From positions 496,247-560,246 of the forward strand of contig NZ_AYSJ01000002.1 in the NCBI RefSeq assembly GCF_000517265.1: 64,000 bases of DNA, read 5' to 3'. Below are positions 1 to 7,702 of this stretch, one piece after another. Origin of the DNA: Photorhabdus khanii NC19. Its GTDB lineage: Bacteria > Pseudomonadota > Gammaproteobacteria > Enterobacterales > Enterobacteriaceae. The number at the start of each line of letters is the position of its first letter. Position 1 is the stretch's first letter. The notes beneath the pieces are model-generated. The model did no database searches and had not been told where the DNA came from. It saw only the letters and a program-made list of their open reading frames with translations. Made by a program: the position numbers and the translations under genes.

Positions 1-1
1 A

Positions 2-907
2 TTGCCGTTATTGGGCAGTGGTTCTTTACCTAACTATCCACTTACCCGGCCAGTACATTGGTTGATGGATAAAACGGCTCATGCGTCTATGCAGGTATTA
101 CGCGGTATTCTCGAACAGTTCGGGCCAGTATCGCGGGTCGATAGTGCGGATGAACAGTCGGTACAGCAAGCTTTGCAAAACTGCGGAGAGGATCAGCGTA
201 CCCCTGTCCTGCTGATTGATGGTATTGGCTCAATGAATGGCTTGATTCCGGTGGCAGAATTAACCCGAAAATTGGCTGCTGCCGGAGGTTATGTCTATGT
301 CGATGATGCTCATGGTATTTCCATTGTAGGGCGTCATGGTGCAGGTTACGCCTTTGCTGCACTTGACCATATTTTGCCATCTAACCTCATATTGGCAGGT
401 TCGTTATCCAAAGCATTTGGTGGTGCGGGCGGTTTTGTGGTTGTTGCGGGTGCCGATGATATTGAAGTGATTAGTACCCTGGCTAATCCTCTGGTTTTTG
501 GTCATTCGATTATGGTGCCGATGTTGGCCGCTAACGTTGCCGCAGCAAAACTTCATCTTAGCCTTGAAATAGAAATCCGCCAGGAACAGCTATGGAAGAA
601 CGTTAATTTGTTTGATTCCCTGACGGGTAACAGCCTGATGAATGCCGGTGTGCAATCTCCTGTTCGTGGTGCTTTATTCGAAAATGAAGCTGAAGGTCTT
701 GAAGCTGCACGTCTGCTGCGCGACAACGGCATCTTATTGTTCCCGGTATTTTATCCACTCGTCCAGGATGGCAATGCCATGTTGCGTTTTGCCTTCTCCA
801 GTGAGCATAAGGAGAGTGAAATCAGTCATTTAGTAAATACCTTATTCAAAATACGGGAAAAAGGGCTGAATTGGTCTGAGCCACAAGCCATAGCTCCACA
901 GGTATAA
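2..907 (+). CDS. Alpha-oxoamine synthase family PLP enzyme, 5' end outside window (PapF-like)
   Basis: The visible 301 codons are the C-terminal three quarters of a class II PLP aminotransferase-fold enzyme of the AONS/KBL group, usually about 390-420 aa. These enzymes condense an amino acid with an acyl-CoA and release CO2. The Asp-Asp-Ala-His stretch near codon 100 and the SLSKAFGG motif (Schiff-base lysine codon at 410-412) are both present. The TTG at position 2 is only where the window opens, so the true start lies upstream. It is followed after 43 bases by a chorismate mutase and then by enzymes for 4-aminophenylalanine, so biotin or glycine metabolism is less likely than a role in secondary metabolism. 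From memory, a Pseudomonas pap cluster uses such an enzyme to turn 4-aminophenylalanine into an aminoketone that dimerises to a pyrazine. Family call is firm; substrate is inference. Confidence 0.8.
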   Translation: MPLLGSGSLPNYPLTRPVHWLMDKTAHASMQVLRGILEQFGPVSRVDSADEQSVQQALQNCGEDQRTPVLLIDGIGSMNGLIPVAELTRKLAAAGGYVYVDDAHGISIVGRHGAGYAFAALDHILPSNLILAGSLSKAFGGAGGFVVVAGADDIEVISTLANPLVFGHSIMVPMLAANVAAAKLHLSLEIEIRQEQLWKNVNLFDSLTGNSLMNAGVQSPVRGALFENEAEGLEAARLLRDNGILLFPVFYPLVQDGNAMLRFAFSSEHKESEISHLVNTLFKIREKGLNWSEPQAIAPQV

Positions 908-950
908 GTGACATAGATTTATTGATGAAAATGATTGAAATAAACCAGTA

Positions 951-1307
951 ATGAAGACCAAATATATGACTCAATCAATAATAGATAAGCAGGACATATT
1001 GCAACCTCATAGGGAATCTCTGGATGTGATTAATATGCAGATATTGGCGCTTCTTTCTGAACGTATGCAGATCTGTATGAAAATCGCTGAGATAAAAGCG
1101 GAACAGGATATTCCGATGATGCAGCCACAACGTATTACCTCGTTATTGGCTATATTGAGGGATAAGTCAACGGATTTTGGGTTACGGCCTGAATACACTG
1201 AATCAATATTTCAACGGGTTATTGAAGAAACCTGCCATCGAGAAGAAGAGCTGATTGATCAGTTGCTACACGAGAAAGCAAAGAATAATGAAAATACTGC
1301 TCATTGA
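951..1307 (+). CDS. papB: Chorismate mutase, AroQ type (PapB-like)
   Basis: A 118-aa all-helical protein with the AroQ pattern: an N-terminal helix with a conserved Arg and Asp (RESLDVINMQILALLSERM), then the KIAEIKAEQ segment and the C-terminal FQRVIEE helix. AroQ enzymes convert chorismate to prephenate; the PapB version rearranges 4-amino-4-deoxychorismate to 4-amino-4-deoxyprephenate. The start at 951 has a poor ribosome binding site, and the in-frame ATG at 966 is an alternative. The 3' end overlaps the next gene by 20 bases, so the two are probably translationally coupled. Its position between an oxoamine synthase and an ADC synthase supports the amino-substrate role over tyrosine or phenylalanine synthesis. 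Confidence 0.8.
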   Translation: MKTKYMTQSIIDKQDILQPHRESLDVINMQILALLSERMQICMKIAEIKAEQDIPMMQPQRITSLLAILRDKSTDFGLRPEYTESIFQRVIEETCHREEELIDQLLHEKAKNNENTAH

Positions 1308-3357
1308 TAATTATGATTCTTTTACGCAAAACATTGCTCAATATCTGTATGAAGTTACCGGGAGTGTGCCATCTGTCGTCACCAATTCTCTGACTTATGA
1401 AGCGCTGGCGATAGACAATTATGATGCTGTCGTGCTTTCTCCAGGGCCAGGGCATCCGGCTGAAAACAGCGATTTTGGTGTCTGTGCTGAGGTCATTGCC
1501 CGCGCCGAAATCCCATTATTGGGTATTTGCCTCGGCCATCAGGGAATTAGCCTGGCATTTGGTGGTTTTGTCGAACATGCACCTAATCCGGTGCATGGTT
1601 ATCGCAGTCGCATCAGGAATACCGGGGAAGGGTTATTCCTCGGTTTGCCTGAGCAATTTGAAGTGGTCAGGTACCACTCGCTGGTCTGTACCCGGCTGCC
1701 GGACAATCTTAAATGTACTGCCTGGACTGATGATGGCTTAATTATGGCAATTGAACACACCCAAAGACCGATTTGGGGTGTTCAGTTTCATCCTGAGTCG
1801 ATTGATTCTGAATATGGGCGTGAATTACTGAGTAATTTTGTTCGTATAGCAAAGACGTATAAAGAAAATAACGGGCAGGATATTACCGCTCAGAATCAGT
1901 GTATTTCTGCCAATGAAGCTTATCTGGCGGTGGGCGGAAAGCCGCATCTCAACCTGAATTACCGTGAATGTCAGAGCATCATCGATCCTGAATCTCTGTT
2001 CATTCAACATTATGGCAATGATACTCACTCTTTCTGGCTGGACAGTGAAAAGTCGGATAGGCCCAATGCCCGCTTTTCAATCATGGGAAGTGGCAACAAA
2101 CAGGGTGCTGTCAGGCTTGAATATTGTGTACAGACGGAGAGTTTGCGTTTGACCGGTCCTGATGGTGAAAGGATTGTCCAGGGTGATTTTTTCTCATTGA
2201 TGTCTGAACTGCTTGAACTGGTGAAGATTTCCACACCAAAGCGGATGCCATTTGCCTTCAAAGGTGGCTTTGTTGGTTATTTGGGATATGAATTAAAGGC
2301 GTTGACCATTGGCAGCAGCAAATATCATTCAGAACATCCTGATGCCAGTTTAATCTTTACTCCGCATTTTTTTGTCTTCGATCACCAGCAGAATAAGCTT
2401 TATGAGTGTCTGATCACACCGGTAGGCCAGCCACAAAATTGGCCGCCGGCACCTTTAGTGACCATTGCAAAAAATACCGGTGGGGTGATACCTGATTTTA
2501 TTCCTGGCGCTGTCGATCAGAACAAAATTCGTCTGGAATATGGAGCTCAGAAGTATCTGGATGGGATCCATAAATCGCTTCAATACATCACCGATGGCGA
2601 GTCTTATGAAATCTGTCTGACGAATAGAGCAAAGATGGCTTATGCAGGGCTGCCATTGGATGCTTATCGACGAATGCGTCATGCCAGCCCTGTGCCTTAT
2701 GGCGCCTATCTGGCATGTGGGGATTTTTCGGTACTCAGTGCATCGCCGGAGACGTTTTTACGCATTGATGAGGCCAGAGGTATTGAATCCAGACCGATTA
2801 AGGGAACCCGGCCACGAGGAAGAACGGCAGCGGATGATCAGCATTTTCAGGTGGAATTGAGTCAGTCAGCTAAAGATAGAGCTGAAAACCTGATGATAGT
2901 GGATTTAGTGCGCCACGATCTTAATCAGGTGTGTCGTCCTGGCAGTGTTCATGTGCCTGAATTGTTTAAAGTTGAGAGCTTCTCTTCTGTGCATCAATTG
3001 GTTTCGACAATACGCGGTGAATTACGTGAAGGCACTTCATCGATGGAAGCCATCCGGGCATGTTTCCCGGGAGGATCAATGACCGGCGCGCCGAAGAAAC
3101 GCACAATGGAGATCATTGACTCTTTGGAGTCATCGGCACGCGGTGTTTACTCTGGTGCGCTTGGATGGTTATCTTTCAGTGGTGAAGCAGAGTTGAGCAT
3201 TGTTATCCGAACGGCGGTGTTACATCAAGAATGTGCCGAGTTCGGCATTGGCGGTGCCATTGTCGCTCACTCCGATCCTTATGGTGAATTTGAAGAAACA
3301 TTGGTGAAGGCCAGTGTGCCCTATTTCAGTTTTAGTCATATCGCGGAGGAAGTGTGA
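1288..3357 (+). CDS. papA: Fused aminodeoxychorismate synthase (PapA-like; PabA-PabB fusion)
   Basis: A 689-aa fusion. Residues 1-190 are a class I glutamine amidotransferase: nucleophile Cys in LGICLGHQGI and the His/Glu pair in GVQFHPES. Residues about 220-689 are the chorismate-binding domain with RPIKGTRPRG, ENLMIVDLVRHDL, FPGGSMTGAPK and a final IRTAVL. Together they aminate chorismate to 4-amino-4-deoxychorismate. Fused PabA-PabB proteins occur in folate synthesis and in 4-aminophenylalanine pathways; the neighbouring mutase and dehydrogenase favour the latter. An upstream ATG at 1255 is in frame, but the ATG at 1288 gives the canonical KILLIDNYDSF amino terminus, so it is chosen. The stop overlaps the next start in a GTGA. 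Confidence 0.87.
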   Translation: MKILLIDNYDSFTQNIAQYLYEVTGSVPSVVTNSLTYEALAIDNYDAVVLSPGPGHPAENSDFGVCAEVIARAEIPLLGICLGHQGISLAFGGFVEHAPNPVHGYRSRIRNTGEGLFLGLPEQFEVVRYHSLVCTRLPDNLKCTAWTDDGLIMAIEHTQRPIWGVQFHPESIDSEYGRELLSNFVRIAKTYKENNGQDITAQNQCISANEAYLAVGGKPHLNLNYRECQSIIDPESLFIQHYGNDTHSFWLDSEKSDRPNARFSIMGSGNKQGAVRLEYCVQTESLRLTGPDGERIVQGDFFSLMSELLELVKISTPKRMPFAFKGGFVGYLGYELKALTIGSSKYHSEHPDASLIFTPHFFVFDHQQNKLYECLITPVGQPQNWPPAPLVTIAKNTGGVIPDFIPGAVDQNKIRLEYGAQKYLDGIHKSLQYITDGESYEICLTNRAKMAYAGLPLDAYRRMRHASPVPYGAYLACGDFSVLSASPETFLRIDEARGIESRPIKGTRPRGRTAADDQHFQVELSQSAKDRAENLMIVDLVRHDLNQVCRPGSVHVPELFKVESFSSVHQLVSTIRGELREGTSSMEAIRACFPGGSMTGAPKKRTMEIIDSLESSARGVYSGALGWLSFSGEAELSIVIRTAVLHQECAEFGIGGAIVAHSDPYGEFEETLVKASVPYFSFSHIAEEV

Positions 3358-4226
3358 GTAACCATAAAGTTGTCATTCTTGGTGGGCAAGGTGCGATTGG
3401 CTCTTTATTGGGGCGCCTGTTTACTCAAAGTGGTTGCATTGTATACCGTGTTGACCAACGAACGCAGGGAGAGCGTTCTCTTTGCTGCCAGCTTGATATC
3501 TTAAATCCCGCAGCGGGTTCTGAGGCGATTTTTACTGAGGCAAAGGCGGTCGTCTTCGCCTTACCGGAAGCGGTTGCAATACAGGCTCTGCCTTGGGTGC
3601 TATCGGCGGTTGGTGATGATGTACAGATAGTGTCAACCTGTTCGGTTCAGGCACCTTTCCATTCCGCTTTAAGCGCTGCCGCCCCTGGGCAGCCTTTCAT
3701 CGGTGTTAACCCGATGTTCTCGCCATCTTTGTCGGAGCAAAAAAGGCCTGTTGCAGTCACTCTTGATAACTGTCATGTTAACGAGCATTGGATTGAGCGG
3801 GTATTGACGCAGGCGGGTATGCGCATCAGTAGAATGACGCCGGAGGAACATGATCGGGTAATGGCGTTTTGTCAGGCTTTACCCCATGCCGCGATATTGA
3901 TTTTTGGCCTGGTTCTGGCGAAAAGCCCGTTGGATATTGGTACTCTGGCGACTGTTGCACCGCCGCCAATGCGTACCATGTTGGCGTTATTATCAAGGGT
4001 TTTACTCAATCCAATGGAAGTGTACTGGGACGTTCAATATGAAAACCCTATGGCTGCCGAACCGCGGCGGGAGTTGTTGCATGCCATACAACAGTTAGAT
4101 TCAATAGTGCAGGCTGGCGATCAAACTGAATTTGGCAATAACCTCAGACACATTGCACAACAACTGGGGGAACAGCTCAATATTAGTGCTGCTGATTGCC
4201 AGCATATTTTTTCAACGCTTGAATGA
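3354..4226 (+). CDS. papC: Prephenate dehydrogenase-like enzyme (PapC-like)
   Basis: A 290-aa TyrA-type protein with an N-terminal Rossmann nucleotide-binding loop (VVILGGQGAIGSLLGRLF) and the typical helical C-terminal dimerisation domain. PapC enzymes oxidatively decarboxylate 4-amino-4-deoxyprephenate to 4-aminophenylpyruvate, which an aminotransferase then turns into 4-aminophenylalanine. There is no fused chorismate mutase domain; that activity is the separate gene at 951. Translation starts at GTG 3354, four bases inside the end of papA, behind a strong GGAGG. The overlap indicates tight co-translation. No dedicated transaminase is visible in the window; a host aromatic transaminase may supply it. 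Confidence 0.82.
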   Translation: MSNHKVVILGGQGAIGSLLGRLFTQSGCIVYRVDQRTQGERSLCCQLDILNPAAGSEAIFTEAKAVVFALPEAVAIQALPWVLSAVGDDVQIVSTCSVQAPFHSALSAAAPGQPFIGVNPMFSPSLSEQKRPVAVTLDNCHVNEHWIERVLTQAGMRISRMTPEEHDRVMAFCQALPHAAILIFGLVLAKSPLDIGTLATVAPPPMRTMLALLSRVLLNPMEVYWDVQYENPMAAEPRRELLHAIQQLDSIVQAGDQTEFGNNLRHIAQQLGEQLNISAADCQHIFSTLE

Positions 4227-4248
4227 TAATAGGAAAGGAGTTGGGGGG

Positions 4249-5781
4249 ATGTCATTAAATAGAGTTGCTGAGGCTAACGGGCGGGCAGGACTCAGAAATT
4301 GGCTGGGATTGCTGATATTGATGTTGCCGGTATTGTTGGTGACGGTGGACAATACGATCTTAAGCTTTGCTTTACCGAAAATTGCTGAAGCTCTGGGGCC
4401 CAGCGCAAGTCAGCAATTATGGGTGATTGATGCTTATTCACTGGTGTTGGCGGGTTTGCTGGTATCCATGGGGAGTATTGGCGATCGTGTCGGCCATCGT
4501 TCATTGCTGTTATTTGGATCTTTGGGATTCACCGTTATTTCGGTATTAACAGCGCTGTCAACTTCACCCGAACAATTAATTGGAGGGCGAGCCGTACTTG
4601 GGTTTTTTGGTGCGATGTTGATGCCTTCAACTTTGGCTTTAATCAGCACTCTTTTTGAGGATCGTGAACAGCGTCGGTTAGCTGTTGCTATCTGGGCGAC
4701 AACATTAACTGTCGGTTCGGCGTTGGGGCCTGTCATTGGTGGAGTTCTGTTGCAATTCTTTGACTGGAATTCCATTTTTCTATTGGCAGTACCGGTATTA
4801 GTGCCATTGTTGATCTTCGGACCGATGTTATTACCGGAGTCCGAGAAAAAACAGACTGGTATTATTGATGGATATAGCGTTGTATTATCGATCATCGCCA
4901 TGGTTGGTATTGTTTACGCGATTAAACATCTTGCCAGTGACGGGTTTGAAATAAGTGTGATACTGGAATTGTCTGTTGGCTTGGTTGCTGGCGTGTTATT
5001 TGTTCGCCGGCAGCGGCGTCTGCCCGTACCGTTAATGGATCTCTCACTGTTCCGTAATGGTATGTTCACCGGCTCGATTATGGTCAACTTATTGAGTCTG
5101 GCCTTGCTGGTTGGCTTTGTCTTTTTTGCCACTCAGGTCTTGCAAATTGTATTGGGTATGAAGCCGATTTCGGCCAGTTTAGCGCTGGTTCCCGGACAAA
5201 TAATGGCGATTATTATTGGCATGGCGATAGTGCCTGTTGCTCAACGGATGCCGGCTTATTACCTTGTGCCAATGCTGCTTGCTTTTGCGGGTATTGCATT
5301 TCTTCTGGTAGCCAGTTTCGGCAGCGATTTGACCACGCTGGTGGTTGCATTTGCATTATTAAATGTGGGTGTAGGTGCAATTGCGTCGGTGTCTAACGAT
5401 CTGGTGCTTTCGTCAGTGCCGTCCTCTAAAGCCGGGGCGGCATCGGCAATAAGCGAAACAGCTTATGAAGTGGGTGTGGTACTTGGCACGACAATTATCG
5501 GTGGATTGGTGACCGCTTTCTATCGTGTCACTCTGCAATTGCCGGATGGGATCTCTCATGAACAGACGGGGTTGGCATTAGAAACTCTGGCTGGCGCTTA
5601 CGTTGTAGCGAACTCATTAGCTGAGGCGGAAGGGCAACAACTGATGACTGCGGCAGCGGAATCCTTCACCAGCGCTATTCATATGATGAGCTGGATGACA
5701 GCGGTATTGACCAGCGTCGTGGTATTGATCGCCTGGCGTTTACTAAAAGCGCCACAGAAACAACAAGTGCTTGAGTATTGA
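4249..5781 (+). CDS. MFS drug exporter, DHA2 (EmrB/QacA/SmvA) type
   Basis: A 510-aa membrane protein with about 14 hydrophobic segments, the DHA2 layout of drug:proton antiporters in the inner membrane. Segment 1 carries the VDNTILSFALP motif (an Asp in TM1, as in QacA and SmvA), followed by the GDRVGHR loop between TM2 and TM3 and a GSALGPVIGG motif in TM5. The start is taken at ATG 4249, preceded by AGGAAAGGAG; an in-frame ATG at 4132 would sit inside papC. It lies 22 bases after papC in the same direction, so it probably exports the product of this cluster or protects the cell from it. The substrate is not known from sequence. Confidence 0.85.
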   Translation: MSLNRVAEANGRAGLRNWLGLLILMLPVLLVTVDNTILSFALPKIAEALGPSASQQLWVIDAYSLVLAGLLVSMGSIGDRVGHRSLLLFGSLGFTVISVLTALSTSPEQLIGGRAVLGFFGAMLMPSTLALISTLFEDREQRRLAVAIWATTLTVGSALGPVIGGVLLQFFDWNSIFLLAVPVLVPLLIFGPMLLPESEKKQTGIIDGYSVVLSIIAMVGIVYAIKHLASDGFEISVILELSVGLVAGVLFVRRQRRLPVPLMDLSLFRNGMFTGSIMVNLLSLALLVGFVFFATQVLQIVLGMKPISASLALVPGQIMAIIIGMAIVPVAQRMPAYYLVPMLLAFAGIAFLLVASFGSDLTTLVVAFALLNVGVGAIASVSNDLVLSSVPSSKAGAASAISETAYEVGVVLGTTIIGGLVTAFYRVTLQLPDGISHEQTGLALETLAGAYVVANSLAEAEGQQLMTAAAESFTSAIHMMSWMTAVLTSVVVLIAWRLLKAPQKQQVLEY

Positions 5782-5790
5782 TAATCTTAT

Positions 5791-5819
5791 GTGCAGCCGT
5801 TGGTAATGGCTGCACCGCG
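5791..5819 (+). terminator. Hairpin after the pap-like cluster
   Basis: A perfect 8-bp inverted repeat, GTGCAGCC (5791-5798) and GGCTGCAC (5808-5815), with a 9-base loop lies 10 bases after the exporter stop. It is followed by a short T-containing stretch rather than a clean run, so termination is likely but not certain. Confidence 0.6.
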
Positions 5820-6044
5820 TTTCTTGGCGTGACTGTCTGGGATTATTAAATATAAAGTATTCTGAAAATAACCTCTCACCTTTTACTATTTTTAATAATT
5901 ATAAAGTGATAATAATCTTAAATTTATAAAATTTATTTAAATGTTTTGCGGTTGATTTTATTAAAAGCAAAGATTGATTTATTCTATTATGTTTTTGTCT
6001 GGTTTCAATTTAATTGGAAATAATAACTCTGCATAATTGATTTA

Positions 6045-6185
6045 TTCACATTAAAAAAATAGTGACACACCATAAAAATTTCATTTTTCTGATGGAAAAA
6101 ACAGAAAGGCATGTTAATACTTTTAGTTGTGAAAAATAAAATTCATATTAAATCACTTCATATATATTGAGTGAATTTTTAATTA
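6045..6185 (+). repeat. Leader-type repeat R0 (relative of R1-R3) within an AT-rich gap
   Basis: The gap 5816-6189 has no gene. Its right half resembles by eye the leaders found upstream of the glycine-rich protein clusters (21352-21575, 31286-31480). Shared landmarks in order are CATTAAAAA, a TTTNNTNATGGAAAAAA block, NNGNTAATA and a TTGTG. The copy runs up to the left end of the IS982 element at 6190, so whatever followed it was replaced or displaced by the insertion. The alignment is visual, not computed. Confidence 0.5.
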
Positions 6186-6189
6186 ATTG

Positions 6190-7177
6190 ACCTCAGCTTT
6201 GCTTAAGGATAGCGATTTCAGAATCACGTAAATTTAAGCTCGGTTTTTTCGGTTGGAATGGATATGCAATTAAGCCCGATACGACCTCCAACAAAAAGCC
6301 GACTATACTCCGATGTCGTGAATGTTCTATCTGAGAAATATTTTTCAATGGGTCATTCACGGTCTCTATCAAAAAACGCTTTCTTAACATAATCTTATCC
6401 CAAAGCGATAAAAACTTGGCTTTCCTATTGCGACGAACACGTGTGATAAGTGTTATCCCTTCTGCCTCCAGTTCATCACTTAAAGCTTGTGATAAATACC
6501 CTTTGTCGCCATACAGATGTCCTGTTAATCCTTTTACCCATTCCTTAACCGGATGGCGAGCATCTGTATTTCCCGGCGTTAATTTGACAGACAAACGCTC
6601 CCCACAATCATTAATGACCAAATGAAGTTTAAAACCATAAAACCATCCCATACTGGTTTTCCCCCGTTGTGCTACCCCCTCAAAAACCTTATTTCGGGGA
6701 ATACGAAGATTATGGCAAACGGCGATTTTGGTGGGGTTGATAAAAGCCATGCCTTGTGATTTTTCTTTGCGTGAAGAAAGAAAAGCGCACAACGGGATAA
6801 TCGCGCTTTTCTTCAAGGTTATTATTCGGTTGTCACTGACCAGATGGGGGAAATCAGCCTTAAGATACTGTTGCACATGCTCAATATAAAACGCTTTGAA
6901 ATGACGATAGTGGCTCATGTGAAATAAAATGAGGAGCGTCATGATTTCACTCAGTGACAGGGAAGCGGCGCGATGGCGTTTAAGCCGGTTATTCTCGATG
7001 AGCTGTTGTTCCCAAAGCGGAATAAATTGTTGGCAAAAATCATCGACGCCGCAGTAAAGTTCTTCTAAAGTCATCATAGCCTGAGGATCTCCACGATTTT
7101 GTTTTCTATACAAAAACTTTGATCGTGCCTCAGGCTCTTAGTTCCTTTTTTCTTTCCTTTCTAAGCAGAGTTCAGGT
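6190..7177. mobile_element. IS982-family insertion sequence
   Basis: A 988-bp element, the usual size for IS982, with imperfect terminal inverted repeats. The left end ACCTCAGCTTTGCTTAA (6190-6206) and the reverse complement of the right end (7161-7177), ACCTGAACTCTGCTTAG, match at 13 of 17 positions. The transposase fills most of the element on the minus strand. No clean target duplication could be seen at the two flanks, which may reflect age or deletion. Confidence 0.75.
6193..7077 (-). CDS. IS982-family transposase
   Basis: A DDE transposase of about 294 aa if it starts at the MMTLEELYCGVDDFC methionine (7077); an upstream in-frame start at 7113 is less typical. Recognisable family parts are the helical N-terminal domain, the WFYGFKLHLVINDCGE block, TPGNTDARHPV, LYGDKGYLS (second acidic residue) and the C-terminal RFLIETVNDPLKN segment with the catalytic Glu. 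The reading frame is uninterrupted, so the enzyme may be active. The gene stops three bases inside the left inverted repeat. Confidence 0.87.
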   Translation of the reverse strand: MMTLEELYCGVDDFCQQFIPLWEQQLIENNRLKRHRAASLSLSEIMTLLILFHMSHYRHFKAFYIEHVQQYLKADFPHLVSDNRIITLKKSAIIPLCAFLSSRKEKSQGMAFINPTKIAVCHNLRIPRNKVFEGVAQRGKTSMGWFYGFKLHLVINDCGERLSVKLTPGNTDARHPVKEWVKGLTGHLYGDKGYLSQALSDELEAEGITLITRVRRNRKAKFLSLWDKIMLRKRFLIETVNDPLKNISQIEHSRHRSIVGFLLEVVSGLIAYPFQPKKPSLNLRDSEIAILKQS

Positions 7178-7423
7178 TAGTTAACCAAAATCGATATGAG
7201 CAGCCCAACTAAACATCAAGCCCGGTAATAGAGAAATTAGGTGCATAACCACTACCAACACCTGCTGTCTGATGGTTATCTCCCAATCCGCAATAACATA
7301 GCGCCAGTGTTACCAACTGAGCTAAAAGTCATTATCTAACCTAATCAGAAAAGATAACATCTCATCACCAATTTACGATAAACATCACTTTGCCAGTGAT
7401 TTCATCCTGAAATGAAACATCAT

Positions 7424-7445
7424 AAATGTGATATATGTCACATAA
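7424..7445 (+). promoter_or_regulatory. CRP-like binding site upstream of the tpsB-tpsA operon
   Basis: TGTGA (7427-7431), six bases, then TCACA (7438-7442), with AAA before and TAA after. This is an exact match to the core of the CRP consensus. It lies in the otherwise non-coding, AT-rich 7178-7702 gap, about 260 bases before the secretion gene, so catabolite control of the contact-inhibition locus is plausible. Confidence 0.6.
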
Positions 7446-7702
7446 TTGACACAAAAAATGAAATTGATTTGAAATTATTAGAATTGGTTATTAAATGATT
7501 AATATTAATCTGTTTTTTATACAGTATTGTCACAAAACAATCACATTGGCCTGTTTTTTGCGTTGCAATATAACTCTTTGTTTTTGCTGCTATCCTAACC
7601 AATCCCCTATTTTAGATGCCCAGTTGTTCATAAATCCTAAATATTGATCGCTAAGCTAAATTCATGGTTAATACCGCTTCGACATTGTGGAATAGAAAGT
7701 CA

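Noticed and set aside
4132..4248. Upstream extension of the MFS exporter
   Set aside because: It lies within papC, is not hydrophobic in the family pattern, and the ATG at 4249 has a strong ribosome binding site.
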